A DNA stretch of 64,000 bases from Streptomyces sp. H27-H5 (GTDB lineage Bacteria > Actinomycetota > Actinomycetes > Streptomycetales > Streptomycetaceae): NCBI RefSeq assembly GCF_026627505.1, contig NZ_JAPNLK010000017.1, positions 58,585-122,584 of the forward strand. The letters run 5' to 3'. Each line of letters begins with the position of its first letter. The first letter of the stretch is position 1. Positions 57,056 through 64,000 of this stretch are shown here, one piece after another. Position numbers and translations under genes: made by a program. The notes beneath the pieces were generated by a model. The model did no database searches. It was not told the origin of the DNA and saw only the letters and a program-made list of their open reading frames with translations.

Positions 57056-57420
57056 GGGTCTCGACTCCTCGAGGACTCGGTGGCTGCCCTGACGGCCAGG
57101 AACATACCCAGATCGAAGGCTTCTGGGTACGTCCACTTGGTCGTCATGCGGCCGTAACCACCCGTGCGCCAGCCATTCGAAAGTAACCGATGAGTAATGT
57201 GAAAGTACGAAGAGCGTTCGGATCCCGAAGACAGAGGGGTCGATCGAGGCGTGATCACGCTCGGATGAGCGATCATCGATACATTTGCGTTCAAGAGTTG
57301 AACGCACAAAGGGTGGCACCCAGTGCCACCCTTTGAAAGTCTTACCCGTGACTTCCGTGCTCATCTGAGCGAAACCTGTCCCATGCGTGGCGTATATCAC
57401 GCGGCACGGAGGGCGATTTG
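57056..57420. other. 365-base gap upstream of ppdK
   Basis: This region is AT-richer than its surroundings and should hold the ppdK promoter and leader. A terminator at 57307-57335 lies near its right end. I see no gene in it. Confidence 0.6.
57307..57335 (-). terminator. intrinsic terminator after the dus gene
   Basis: CAAAGGGTGGCAC (57307-57319) pairs with GTGCCACCCTTTG (57323-57335) as a 13-bp stem. It lies 86 bases past the dus stop and before the ppdK leader. Confidence 0.88.
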
Positions 57421-58563
57421 TCAGCCTCCGGAAGTGTCCAGCTCGGCTTCCTCGCCGACCCCGGCGCAGTCGTAAGGATCGTTCAACCAGCCCTCGGGCA
57501 GGACAACCCGGTTGTTTCCGGACGTCCGGCCGCGCGGACCGTCGGCGCTCTCGGGCCAACCTTGATCCAGATCAAGCTCGCTCAGATGAGCGTCCAGCTC
57601 GGCCAGGGAAGACGTGACCGCGAGCCTGCCCCGCATCTCGGAGCCCACGGCGAAGCCCTTGAGGTACCAGGCCACGTGCTTACGGAAGTCGATCACCCCG
57701 CGCGCCTCGTCACCGATCCACTCCCCCAGCAACTGGGCATGCCGGAGCATGGTGGTCGCGACCTCGCGCAGCGTCGGCTTGTGGAAGTCCTGCGGGCGTC
57801 CCTCGAAGGCCGCCACCAGGTCGTTGAACAGCCACGGCCGCCCCAGGCAGCCGCGCCCGACGACGACTCCGTCGCAGCCGGTCTCGCGGACCATGCGCAG
57901 CGCGTCCTCGGCGCACCAGATGTCGCCGTTGCCGAGCACCGGGATCTCCGGCACGTGCTCCTTGAGCCGCGCGATGGCGTCCCAGTCGGCGGTGCCGCCG
58001 TAGTGCTGGGCGGTGGTGCGCCCGTGCAGGGCGATGGCGGTCACGCCCTCCTCGACGGCGATCCGACCGGCGTCGAGGTAGGTGAGGTGGTCGTCGTTGA
58101 TGCCCTTGCGCATCTTCATGGTGACGGGCAGGTCCCCGGCGCCGGCGACGGCCTCGCGCAGGATCGCGCGCAGCAGGTTCCGCTTGTACGGGAGGGCGGA
58201 GCCGCCACCCTTGCGGGTGACCTTGGGGACGGGGCAGCCGAAGTTGAGGTCGATGTGGTCGGCCCGGTCCTCTTCGACGATCATGCGGACGGCCTTGCCG
58301 ACCGTGACGGGGTCCACCCCGTACAGCTGAATCGAGCGAGGTTTCTCGGTCTCGTCGAAGTGGATCAGTTGCATGGTCTTGTCGTTGCGCTCGACCAGGG
58401 CGCGGGTCGTGATCATCTCGCTCACGAACAGCCCCTTGCCGCCCGAGAACTCGCGGCAGAGAGTACGGAACGGGGCATTGGTGATGCCTGCCATCGGCGC
58501 GAGCACCACCGGGGGCTGCACGGTGTGCGGGCCGATCGCGAGAGGCGGGGGAAGCGTGGTCAT
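57421..58563 (-). CDS. dusB: tRNA-dihydrouridine synthase
   Basis: This 380-residue flavoenzyme reduces uridines in tRNA D-loops. It has VVLAPMAGITNAPFRTL, the catalytic Cys in DLNFGCPVPKVTRKGGGSAL, IALHGRTTAQHYGGTADWD and the FMN phosphate site VVVGRGCLGRPWLF. The actinobacterial DusB type carries a C-terminal helical domain as seen here. ATG at 58563. Confidence 0.95.
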   Translation of the reverse strand: MTTLPPPLAIGPHTVQPPVVLAPMAGITNAPFRTLCREFSGGKGLFVSEMITTRALVERNDKTMQLIHFDETEKPRSIQLYGVDPVTVGKAVRMIVEEDRADHIDLNFGCPVPKVTRKGGGSALPYKRNLLRAILREAVAGAGDLPVTMKMRKGINDDHLTYLDAGRIAVEEGVTAIALHGRTTAQHYGGTADWDAIARLKEHVPEIPVLGNGDIWCAEDALRMVRETGCDGVVVGRGCLGRPWLFNDLVAAFEGRPQDFHKPTLREVATTMLRHAQLLGEWIGDEARGVIDFRKHVAWYLKGFAVGSEMRGRLAVTSSLAELDAHLSELDLDQGWPESADGPRGRTSGNNRVVLPEGWLNDPYDCAGVGEEAELDTSGG

Positions 58564-58614
58564 CCGCCCATTGTCGCATCACGCATGTCGTTAGTTAGTC
58601 GTACTATCGGCAGC

Positions 58615-60054
58615 ATGCGTGACTTGAGCCCCAGGCGGCGCACTCTCGTCTTGGCGATCTGCTGCATGAGCCTCCTCATCGTCAGTCTCGACACCACCGT
58701 CCTCAACGTTGCCCTGCCCGCCATCCGGCACGACCTGGACGCCTCGGTCGCGGGGATGCAGTGGACGATCGACGCGTACACCCTCGTACTGGCCTCGTTG
58801 CTGATGCTGGCGGGATCCACCGGGGACCGGCTCGGGCGCCGCAGGATCTTCTCCCTCGGGCTGGTGCTCTTCACCGCGGGTTCCCTGCTGTGTTCGCTCG
58901 CACCGAGCCTGGAATGGCTGATCGTCTTCCGCATGCTCCAGGCCGTGGGCGGCTCGATGCTCAACCCGGTCGCCATGTCGATCATCACCAACACCTTCAC
59001 CGACCCGAAGGGACGCGCCCGCGCCATCGGCGTGTGGGGCGCCGTCGTCGGCATCTCGATGGCCGCCGGCCCGCTGATCGGCGGGCTGCTCGTGGACTCG
59101 GTCGGCTGGCGCTCCATCTTCTGGCTCAACCTGCCGATCGGATTGCTCGCCCTCGTCTTGACCCTGCGCTACGTCCCCGAGTCCCGGGCCGAGCACGCGC
59201 GCCGCCCGGACCCAGTGGGCCAGCTCCTCGTCATGGCGCTGCTGGGTTCGGTGACGTACGGGATCATCGAGGCCCCGGCCGCCGGTTGGACCTCGCCGCT
59301 GGTCATCGGCTGCGCGCTGACCGCCGCGGTCACCCTGGTGTGGCTGCTGCTGCACGAGAGCCGCCGGGCGGAGCCGCTGATCGACCCCCGGTTCTTCCGC
59401 AGCGCCCCCTTCAGCGGAGCGACGGTGATCGCCGTGAGCGCCTTCGCCGCGATGTCCGGGTTCCTCTTCCTGAACACCCTCTACCTCCAGGACGTGCGCG
59501 AACTCGACGCCCTCGGCGCGGGGCTGTACATGCTGCCGATGGCCGCGATGGCCTTCCTCTGCGCGCCCGTGTCCGGGCGGCTCCTGGCCCGCTCCGGGCC
59601 GCGGCTGCCGCTGGCGATCGCCGGCGTGACGATGGCGGCGAGCGGGCTGCTCTTCGCGGCGTTCTCGGCCGAGACCTCGACGCCGCTGATGTTCGCCGGC
59701 TACGTGCTCTTCGGGCTCGGCTTCGGCATGGTCAACGTGCCGATCACCAACACGGCCGTCTCCGGGATGCCGCGCGCCCAGGCGGGAGTGGCCGCGGCGG
59801 TGGCGTCGACCAGCCGGCAGACCGGCGCGACCCTGGGCGTCGCCGTGATCGGCGCCGTCCTGGCGGCCGGCACGTCGGGCGGCGCGGCCTTCGCGGAGGC
59901 GACCCGGCCCGCCTGGTGGATCATCACGCTCTGCGGGGTGTCGGTCCTCGCGGTCGGCCTCCTGACCACCGGTTCCTGGGCCCGCGCGACGGCCCTGCGC
60001 ACGGCGAGCACCCTGGAGGCCCCGAGCCAAAACGTCGGTTCGCGGGTCTCGTAG
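58615..60054 (+). CDS. MFS drug efflux transporter, DHA2 (EmrB/QacA) type
   Basis: This 479-residue transporter with 14 probable helices carries SLDTTVLNVALPAIRHDL in helix 1, the 2-3 loop GSTGDRLGRRRIFSLG, and motif C VVGISMAAGPLIGG. It would pump a toxic compound in exchange for protons. The ATG at 58615 has no ribosome site; TACTAT at 58602-58607 could be a -10 with transcription starting at the ATG, so a leaderless message is likely. It converges on a MarR gene that may regulate it. Confidence 0.92.
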   Translation: MRDLSPRRRTLVLAICCMSLLIVSLDTTVLNVALPAIRHDLDASVAGMQWTIDAYTLVLASLLMLAGSTGDRLGRRRIFSLGLVLFTAGSLLCSLAPSLEWLIVFRMLQAVGGSMLNPVAMSIITNTFTDPKGRARAIGVWGAVVGISMAAGPLIGGLLVDSVGWRSIFWLNLPIGLLALVLTLRYVPESRAEHARRPDPVGQLLVMALLGSVTYGIIEAPAAGWTSPLVIGCALTAAVTLVWLLLHESRRAEPLIDPRFFRSAPFSGATVIAVSAFAAMSGFLFLNTLYLQDVRELDALGAGLYMLPMAAMAFLCAPVSGRLLARSGPRLPLAIAGVTMAASGLLFAAFSAETSTPLMFAGYVLFGLGFGMVNVPITNTAVSGMPRAQAGVAAAVASTSRQTGATLGVAVIGAVLAAGTSGGAAFAEATRPAWWIITLCGVSVLAVGLLTTGSWARATALRTASTLEAPSQNVGSRVS

Positions 60055-60077
60055 GCCGTCACTTTCGCATCTTGCCG

Positions 60078-60104
60078 GGGCCGCGGTGTCCGGCACCGCG
60101 GCCC
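60078..60104. terminator. bidirectional terminator between the MFS and MarR genes
   Basis: GGGCCGCGGTG (60078-60088) pairs with CACCGCGGCCC (60094-60104) around a five-base loop, between the convergent stops at 60054 and 60164. Confidence 0.8.
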
Positions 60105-60163
60105 TGACCGACAAGATCCGAAAGAGACGACCCAGGTCCTGTAGTACGGCGGGTGCCCGGCGG

Positions 60164-60625
60164 CTATTCCCCGCACTCGAAGTCGTCGGCGTGCGAGTCG
60201 ATCCGGGCCAGGAGCGCGCGCAGGGCTTCCCGGTCGGCCTCGGACAGACCGGAGAACAGGCCCAGCTCGACGGCGTCGAGGGCCGCGTTCGTCTCACCGA
60301 GGACGGTCGAGCCGGTGGCCGTGATGGCCACGTTGTGGCGGCGGCGGTCGGCCGGGTCGCGGCGGCGTTCCACCAGACCGTCGCGCTCCAGGTCGTTGAG
60401 GATCCCGACGAGCACGCTCGGGTCCACCTCCAGTCGGGCCGCGAGTGACCGCTGGCCCACGGGTCCGGTCTCCAGGTGCATCAGCGTCATGGCGTGCCGG
60501 GGGGTGAGCCCGGCCGCGCTGAGCGCCTTCTTCATGCGGGTCTGGGTGACCGATCCGTGCCAGGCGAGGAGCAGGCCCAGCCGCTGCGGCGGGTTCGAGG
60601 CGTCCTGTGCTGCCGTCATGCCCAT
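60164..60625 (-). CDS. MarR family transcriptional regulator
   Basis: This regulator of about 153 residues has the winged helix QRSLAARLEVDPSVLVGILND and the wing ERRRDPADRRRHNVAITATG. No ribosome site precedes either Met. TACGAT just before ATG 60625 looks like a -10, which would put transcription near the second ATG at 60619, so the protein may start there (151 residues, leaderless). It is divergent from the DoxX gene and convergent with the MFS exporter. Confidence 0.9.
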   Translation of the reverse strand: MGMTAAQDASNPPQRLGLLLAWHGSVTQTRMKKALSAAGLTPRHAMTLMHLETGPVGQRSLAARLEVDPSVLVGILNDLERDGLVERRRDPADRRRHNVAITATGSTVLGETNAALDAVELGLFSGLSEADREALRALLARIDSHADDFECGE

Positions 60626-60663
60626 ATCGTAGCGCTCACAAAATGATTGCGATCATCCGATCG

Positions 60664-60691
60664 TTGATGCTATTCAATGGTTCTATACATT
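60664..60691 (+). promoter_or_regulatory. promoter and possible MarR operator of the DoxX gene
   Basis: TTGATG (60664-60669) and TACATT (60686-60691) with a 16-bp spacer could be -35 and -10 boxes. TTGATGCTATTCAA (60664-60677) is a partial palindrome over the -35, where a MarR dimer could block transcription. Confidence 0.45.
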
Positions 60692-60709
60692 CGACCTTTG
60701 GAGTGCACC

Positions 60710-61054
60710 ATGTTCATTGGCTACGTCGTCGTCGCCGGCCTGCTCGCCCTCGTGCTCGCCGCGTCGGCGACCCTCACCTTCCTTCGCAACGAGACGATCC
60801 TCGCGAACATGCGGAAGGTGGCGGTGCCCGATTCCCTCCTGCCGGTCCTGGCCGCACTGAAGGCCGCCGGCGCGGTGGGGCTGGTCGCGGGCATGTGGGT
60901 GGCGCCGCTCGGCGTCGCCGCCGCAATCGGCGTGACCCTCTACTTCATCGGTGCGGTCGCGAGCCACCTGCGCGTCAAGCACTACGACCTCGCCCCGGCC
61001 GCCGTCCTCACGCTGCTCTCGGCGGCGGCCCTGGCCCTGCGCCTCGCCTCCTGA
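60710..61054 (+). CDS. DoxX-like four-helix membrane protein
   Basis: This 114-residue protein has four hydrophobic segments and the DoxX-like pattern LPVLAALKAAGAVGLVAGM and VTLYFIGAVASHLRVKHYDL. The family has no settled biochemical role. ATG at 60710 after GGAG, rather than 33 bases earlier. Divergent MarR control suggests a stress or phenolic response. Confidence 0.88.
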   Translation: MFIGYVVVAGLLALVLAASATLTFLRNETILANMRKVAVPDSLLPVLAALKAAGAVGLVAGMWVAPLGVAAAIGVTLYFIGAVASHLRVKHYDLAPAAVLTLLSAAALALRLAS

Positions 61055-61094
61055 CCCACCCCGGCCCGGATCCGACAACCCTTCACGCTGACGA

Positions 61095-61133
61095 GTGACA
61101 GATATTGAAATCTGTCACCCGTCATGCCATTGT
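61095..61133 (+). promoter_or_regulatory. promoter with perfect operator for the aldo/keto reductase operon
   Basis: Arms GTGACAGAT (61095-61103) and ATCTGTCAC (61110-61118) are perfect inverted repeats around ATTGAA. TTGAAA (61105-61110) and CATTGT (61128-61133) are 17 bp apart, a good -35/-10 pair with the -35 in the operator centre. The ATG follows 7 bases later, which fits a leaderless message. Confidence 0.75.
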
Positions 61134-61139
61134 CTTTTC

Positions 61140-62177
61140 ATGACCACTCACCAGAACGCTCCCCTCACCCCTCACCCCTCCCGCCGCCTCGGTGCCACCG
61201 GCCCCTCCGTCTTCCCGCTGGGACTGGGCTGCATGGGCATGTCCGCCCTGTACGGCGAGGCCGACCGGAGCGAGTCGATCGCCACCATCCACGCCGCCCT
61301 GGACGCGGGCGTCACCCTGCTCGACACCGGTGACTTCTACGGCATGGGCCACAACGAACTGCTGATCAACGAGGCCCTGCGCACCGCGCCCGCCGCGGCC
61401 CGCGAGCAGGCGCTGACGAGCGTGAAGTTCGGCGCCCTGCGCACGGTCGAGGGCGGCTTCGCCGGTTACGACGGCCGGCCCGACGCCGTCCGGAACTTCC
61501 TCGCCTACTCCCTCCAGCGGCTCGGCCGGGACCACGTCGACGTCTACCGGATCGCCCGCGTGGACCCGGACGTCCCCATCGAGGAGACGATCGGCGCCAT
61601 CGCCGAGGCCGTCCAGGCCGGACACGTACGACACATCGGCCTCTCGGAGGTCGGCGCGGAGACCCTGCGCCGGGCCGCCGCCGTCGCTCCGATCTCCGAC
61701 CTCCAGATCGAGTACTCGCTGATCTCGCGGGGCATCGAGGAGAAGATCCTGCCGACCGCCCGCGAGCTGGGCATCGGCGTCACCGCGTACGGGGTGCTCT
61801 CCCGGGGCCTGATCAGCGGCCACTTCGGCCGCGACCGGGCGCTCGCCCCCGGCGACTTCCGCGGGATGAGCCCCCGCTTCCAGGGCGACAACCTCGACCG
61901 GAACCTCGACCTGGTGGACGCCCTGCGCAAGGTCGCCGACAGCAAGGGCGTGAGCGTCGCCCAGATCGCCATCGCCTGGGTTCTCGCGCGCGGGGAGGAC
62001 ATCGTGCCGCTGGTCGGCGCCCGCCGCCGGGACCGCCTCGACGAGGCCCTGGGCGCCCTGGACGTGGAGCTGACCGCCGCCGACCTGACCGCCATCGAGG
62101 AGGCGGTCCCGGCCGGGGCCGCGGCCGGCGATCGGTACCCGGAGGCCCAGATGGCCCACCTCGACAGTGAGCACTGA
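61140..62177 (+). CDS. aldo/keto reductase
   Basis: This 345-residue NADPH-dependent reductase has the barrel start LGLGCMGMSALYGEADRSES, catalytic Asp and Tyr in LLDTGDFYGMGHNELLINEA, then SVKFGA where Lys is expected, and the NADP site ARRRDRLDEALGAL. The catalytic His, normally in the next strand, is replaced: VDVYRIARVDP in place of DLYQxHR, so the tetrad is incomplete at that position. The substrate is unknown. The TetR gene downstream and the operator upstream suggest autoregulation. Confidence 0.92.
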   Translation: MTTHQNAPLTPHPSRRLGATGPSVFPLGLGCMGMSALYGEADRSESIATIHAALDAGVTLLDTGDFYGMGHNELLINEALRTAPAAAREQALTSVKFGALRTVEGGFAGYDGRPDAVRNFLAYSLQRLGRDHVDVYRIARVDPDVPIEETIGAIAEAVQAGHVRHIGLSEVGAETLRRAAAVAPISDLQIEYSLISRGIEEKILPTARELGIGVTAYGVLSRGLISGHFGRDRALAPGDFRGMSPRFQGDNLDRNLDLVDALRKVADSKGVSVAQIAIAWVLARGEDIVPLVGARRRDRLDEALGALDVELTAADLTAIEEAVPAGAAAGDRYPEAQMAHLDSEH

Positions 62178-62198
62178 CCCGGCTGTACGGTCGTACCC

Positions 62199-62792
62199 AT
62201 GCCCCCCGCTGCTGCCGAGCCCCTGACTCCCGAGCGCATCCTCGAAACCACCGAGGACGTGTTGCGGCGCTTCGGCCCCACCAAGGCCACCGTGGTGGAC
62301 GTGGCGCGCGCGCTGGGCGTCAGCCACGGCAGCGTGTACCGCCACTTCCCGTCGAAGGCGGCGCTGCGCGAGGCCGTCACGGACCGCTGGCTCGCCAAGA
62401 GCATCGTGATGCTGGAGGAGATCGCCTCGGCCCCCGCCGAGACGGCGCCCTCCAAGCTGGAGTCGTGGCTGGAGGCCCTCTTCGAGGCCAAGCGCAAGAA
62501 GGCGGGCGCCGACCCGGAGTTGTTCGCGACGTACACCGTGCTCCTCGCCGAGAACAGCGGCGTGGTGGACCGGCATCTGAGCGAGCTGATCGAGCAGTTG
62601 GTCCGGATCATCGCCGACGGGGTCGAGGCCGGGACACTGGCCGCGCCCGACGTGCCGGCGGCGGCGCGGGCCGTGTTCGACGCCACGGGCCGGTTCCATG
62701 ACCCGCAGTACGCCGCCGACTGGCTCTCCCCGACCATCCTCCCGGAGTTCGAGGCGGTCACCTCGCTCGTCATCCGGGGCCTGCGCGCCTGA
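62199..62792 (+). CDS. TetR family transcriptional regulator
   Basis: This 197-residue protein has helix-turn-helix VDVARALGVSHGSVYRHF near residues 34-52. It lies 21 bases after the aldo/keto reductase and is likely cotranscribed with it, so it probably binds the palindrome at 61095-61118. No clear ribosome site precedes the ATG at 62199; an own leaderless promoter (TACGGT at 62186) is possible. Confidence 0.93.
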   Translation: MPPAAAEPLTPERILETTEDVLRRFGPTKATVVDVARALGVSHGSVYRHFPSKAALREAVTDRWLAKSIVMLEEIASAPAETAPSKLESWLEALFEAKRKKAGADPELFATYTVLLAENSGVVDRHLSELIEQLVRIIADGVEAGTLAAPDVPAAARAVFDATGRFHDPQYAADWLSPTILPEFEAVTSLVIRGLRA

Positions 62793-63008
62793 CCCGACCT
62801 CCCCGGATCGCCGGCCCCCTCGCCCGGCGGCTCGATCCGGCAGCCATTGATCCGGCGGCTCCGATGGTCCGGTCGTCGCTGATCCGGGTAATTCGGAACA
62901 GGTGGCTCCGTTCGACTTGGTGATCATTTGAGCCGGAGAACCCTGTCCCCGGTCGCGGCCCTGCCCTACGTTCCCCGAGACACCGTCAGGTACTTCTCAG
63001 GGGGAAGC

Positions 63009-63731
63009 ATGTCCGCTCCACAGCCTCAGGGCGCCCGCCCCGCGCCACCCGCGCGGTCGGGCGGCGCCGCGGCGCTCGGCTGGGTTCTGACCATCGGGCT
63101 CAACGTGGTCGCGCCGATCATCACCTACAACCAGTTGCACGATCACGGCTGGAGGGAGTTCGACGCGCTGCTGATCAGCAGCGCGTGGCCCGTCCTCGAC
63201 AGCGCGATCCACCTGGCCTGGCGTCGCAAGGTCGACGAGTTCGCGATCGTCACCCTGGTCTTCCTGGTGATCACGGCGGCCGTCTCGCTGATCGGCGCGC
63301 ACTCGGCCCGGGCCCTGTTGATCAAGGACTCGGGGGTGACGGGGCTGTTCGGGGTCCTCTGCCTCGTCACGCTGCTCGCACCGAGGCCGCTGATGTTCTA
63401 CTTCGGCCGCAAGTTCGCCACGGACGGGACTCCCGAGAGCACGGCCTGGTGGAACGGCCTGTGGCAGTACGAGGGCTTCCGCCGAACCATGATCGTGATG
63501 ACCACGGTGTGGGGCGTGGCCTACCTGGTCGAGGCCGGGATCCGCATCGCCCTGACCTACGCGCTCGACACCGACACGATGGTGGTCCTCAGCCCCGTCA
63601 TGATCTACACGGTGCTCGGCCTGCTGGGCGTCTGGACCGCCCTCTACGGCAAGCGTTCGCAGGCGGAGGGCGAACGGCGCGCCGCCGAGACGGCCGCGGC
63701 CGCGCAGCCCGCCGGGGCCGCGCAGGCCTGA
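63009..63731 (+). CDS. VC0807-like multi-pass membrane protein
   Basis: This 240-residue protein has about six membrane segments, with LGWVLTIGLNVVAPIITYN at the first, a conserved SAWPVLDSAIHLAWRRKVDEF and WNGLWQYEGFRRTMIVMTTVW. Similar proteins are called VC0807 family; their function is unknown. ATG at 63009 behind AGGGGGAAG. The tail is Ala/Glu-rich and cytosolic. A strong terminator follows. The 62793-63008 spacer has three GATCCGG repeats and no gene. Confidence 0.75.
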   Translation: MSAPQPQGARPAPPARSGGAAALGWVLTIGLNVVAPIITYNQLHDHGWREFDALLISSAWPVLDSAIHLAWRRKVDEFAIVTLVFLVITAAVSLIGAHSARALLIKDSGVTGLFGVLCLVTLLAPRPLMFYFGRKFATDGTPESTAWWNGLWQYEGFRRTMIVMTTVWGVAYLVEAGIRIALTYALDTDTMVVLSPVMIYTVLGLLGVWTALYGKRSQAEGERRAAETAAAAQPAGAAQA

Positions 63732-63753
63732 GGGGCGCCCCCCGGGGACGGAG

Positions 63754-63798
63754 AACGCCGGTGGCCCGGTGCGCACTGCGCACCGGGCCACCGGCGTT
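63754..63798 (+). terminator. intrinsic terminator after the VC0807-like gene
   Basis: A 22-bp perfect inverted repeat (63754-63775 with 63777-63798) lies 23 bases past the stop, ending in GTTT. It is the longest hairpin in the window. Confidence 0.93.
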
Positions 63799-63862
63799 TC
63801 GGCGAAGCCGCGACGTCGAAGCCGCCGACCGGCGGCGGCCCGGGTCCGAGAGGGCCCGAGCC

Positions 63863-63877
63863 GACGACAGGACCTAG
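63863..63877. repeat. MITE terminal repeat copy next to the transposase
   Basis: GACGACAGGACCTAG is the exact reverse complement of the left end of the MITE-like element at 27879-27893. It lies 32 bases from the transposase stop, so it may be the target or end of the insertion. Confidence 0.6.
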
Positions 63878-63908
63878 TGCTGCTCCGCGAAAGTTCGTGG
63901 AGGGGGGT

Positions 63909-64000
63909 TCAGGCTTCCTGGAGGGGGCTGGCGGCGTAGGTCCACTTGAAGGGGCGGGCGGTCTCGTTCCGTTTGATCATGTAGTCGTCCATCTTGGCGA
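63909..64000 (-). mobile_element. IS630-family transposase, C-terminal end (continues beyond window)
   Basis: The minus strand reads 30 codons and stops at 63909: DDYMIKRNETARPFKWTYA then ASPLQEA. The NxTARPFxWTY pattern is the end of IS630-family transposases, after the last catalytic Asp/Glu. The rest is off the window, so its integrity is unknown. The IS end should lie just before 63909. Confidence 0.75.

Noticed and set aside
57418..58614. Upstream extension of the MFS frame through the dus gene
   Set aside because: It is antisense to dus, whose motifs are complete; the MFS fold starts at 58615.
62793..63008. Three GATCCGG motifs as an operator array
   Set aside because: Spacing is irregular and the surrounding spacer is GC-rich; chance is likely.

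Overview
The window is a very GC-rich actinobacterial chromosome segment with near-total G/C at third codon positions, GTG starts and many ATGA/GTGA stop-start overlaps. The gene set (Mbl-type MreB paralog, HrdB-type sigma factor, class F sortase, actinobacterial NirBD, DUF3145, DnaG next to dGTPase) indicates Streptomyces or a very close relative. The order fabF ... mbl ... dgt/dnaG ... nirBD ... ppdK/dus matches what I recall of the S. coelicolor SCO2390-SCO2500 core region. That is recollection, not a search result. No biosynthetic cluster, prophage, CRISPR array or rRNA operon is visible.

Layout. 1-9.7 kb: 3' end of fabF, a DUF3145 protein, an SGNH lipoprotein, a GH3 beta-glucosidase divergent from a TetR regulator, a nitrilase-type amidohydrolase, a frameshifted AraC gene behind an iron box, an HxlR regulator divergent from an imine-reductase-like enzyme, and an EI24 membrane protein. 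9.8-14.2 kb: ohr, an NADP-dependent oxidoreductase divergent from a MarR regulator with paired operators, a zinc-ribbon membrane protein, an unknown gene and a secreted lipase. 14.4-17 kb: a two-gene operon of an MreB paralog and a GAF histidine kinase, both with damaged nucleotide-binding motifs. 17-25.4 kb: AsnC/LysE pair, fused acyl-CoA carboxyltransferase, two MFS transporters, a YbdK-type ligase and a CinY-like secreted protein. 25.4-25.9 kb: three tRNA genes on the minus strand.

26-32 kb: YtxH protein, a sugar kinase with an altered catalytic residue, a 77-bp MITE-like element, and a heterodimeric ABC exporter with one degenerate ATP site. 32-40.3 kb: primary-type sigma factor, SDR remnant, SanA-like protein, sirohydrochlorin chelatase, dGTPase, FAD oxidoreductase, dnaG and a gamma-glutamylcyclotransferase. 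40.5-47.6 kb: frameshifted lipoprotein plus orphan histidine kinase, surface protein plus class F sortase, TetR/DUF1772 pair with twin operators, TauE/SafE exporter and a frameshifted ferric-reductase-like protein. 47.9-50.9 kb: nirBD, assimilatory nitrite reductase, with a possible GlnR array upstream. 51-58.6 kb: VOC protein, PhoX-family Tat protein, ArsR-like regulator, ppdK and a tRNA-dihydrouridine synthase. 58.6-63.7 kb: drug-efflux MFS, MarR/DoxX pair, aldo/keto reductase with TetR gene and a clear operator, and a membrane protein. The last 100 bases hold the 3' end of an IS630-type transposase.

Three genes (AraC, lipoprotein, ferric reductase), and possibly a small ORF at 6.55 kb, carry apparent single-base deletions, all in short G/C runs and all in the same direction. 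This looks at least as much like sequencing error as gene decay.
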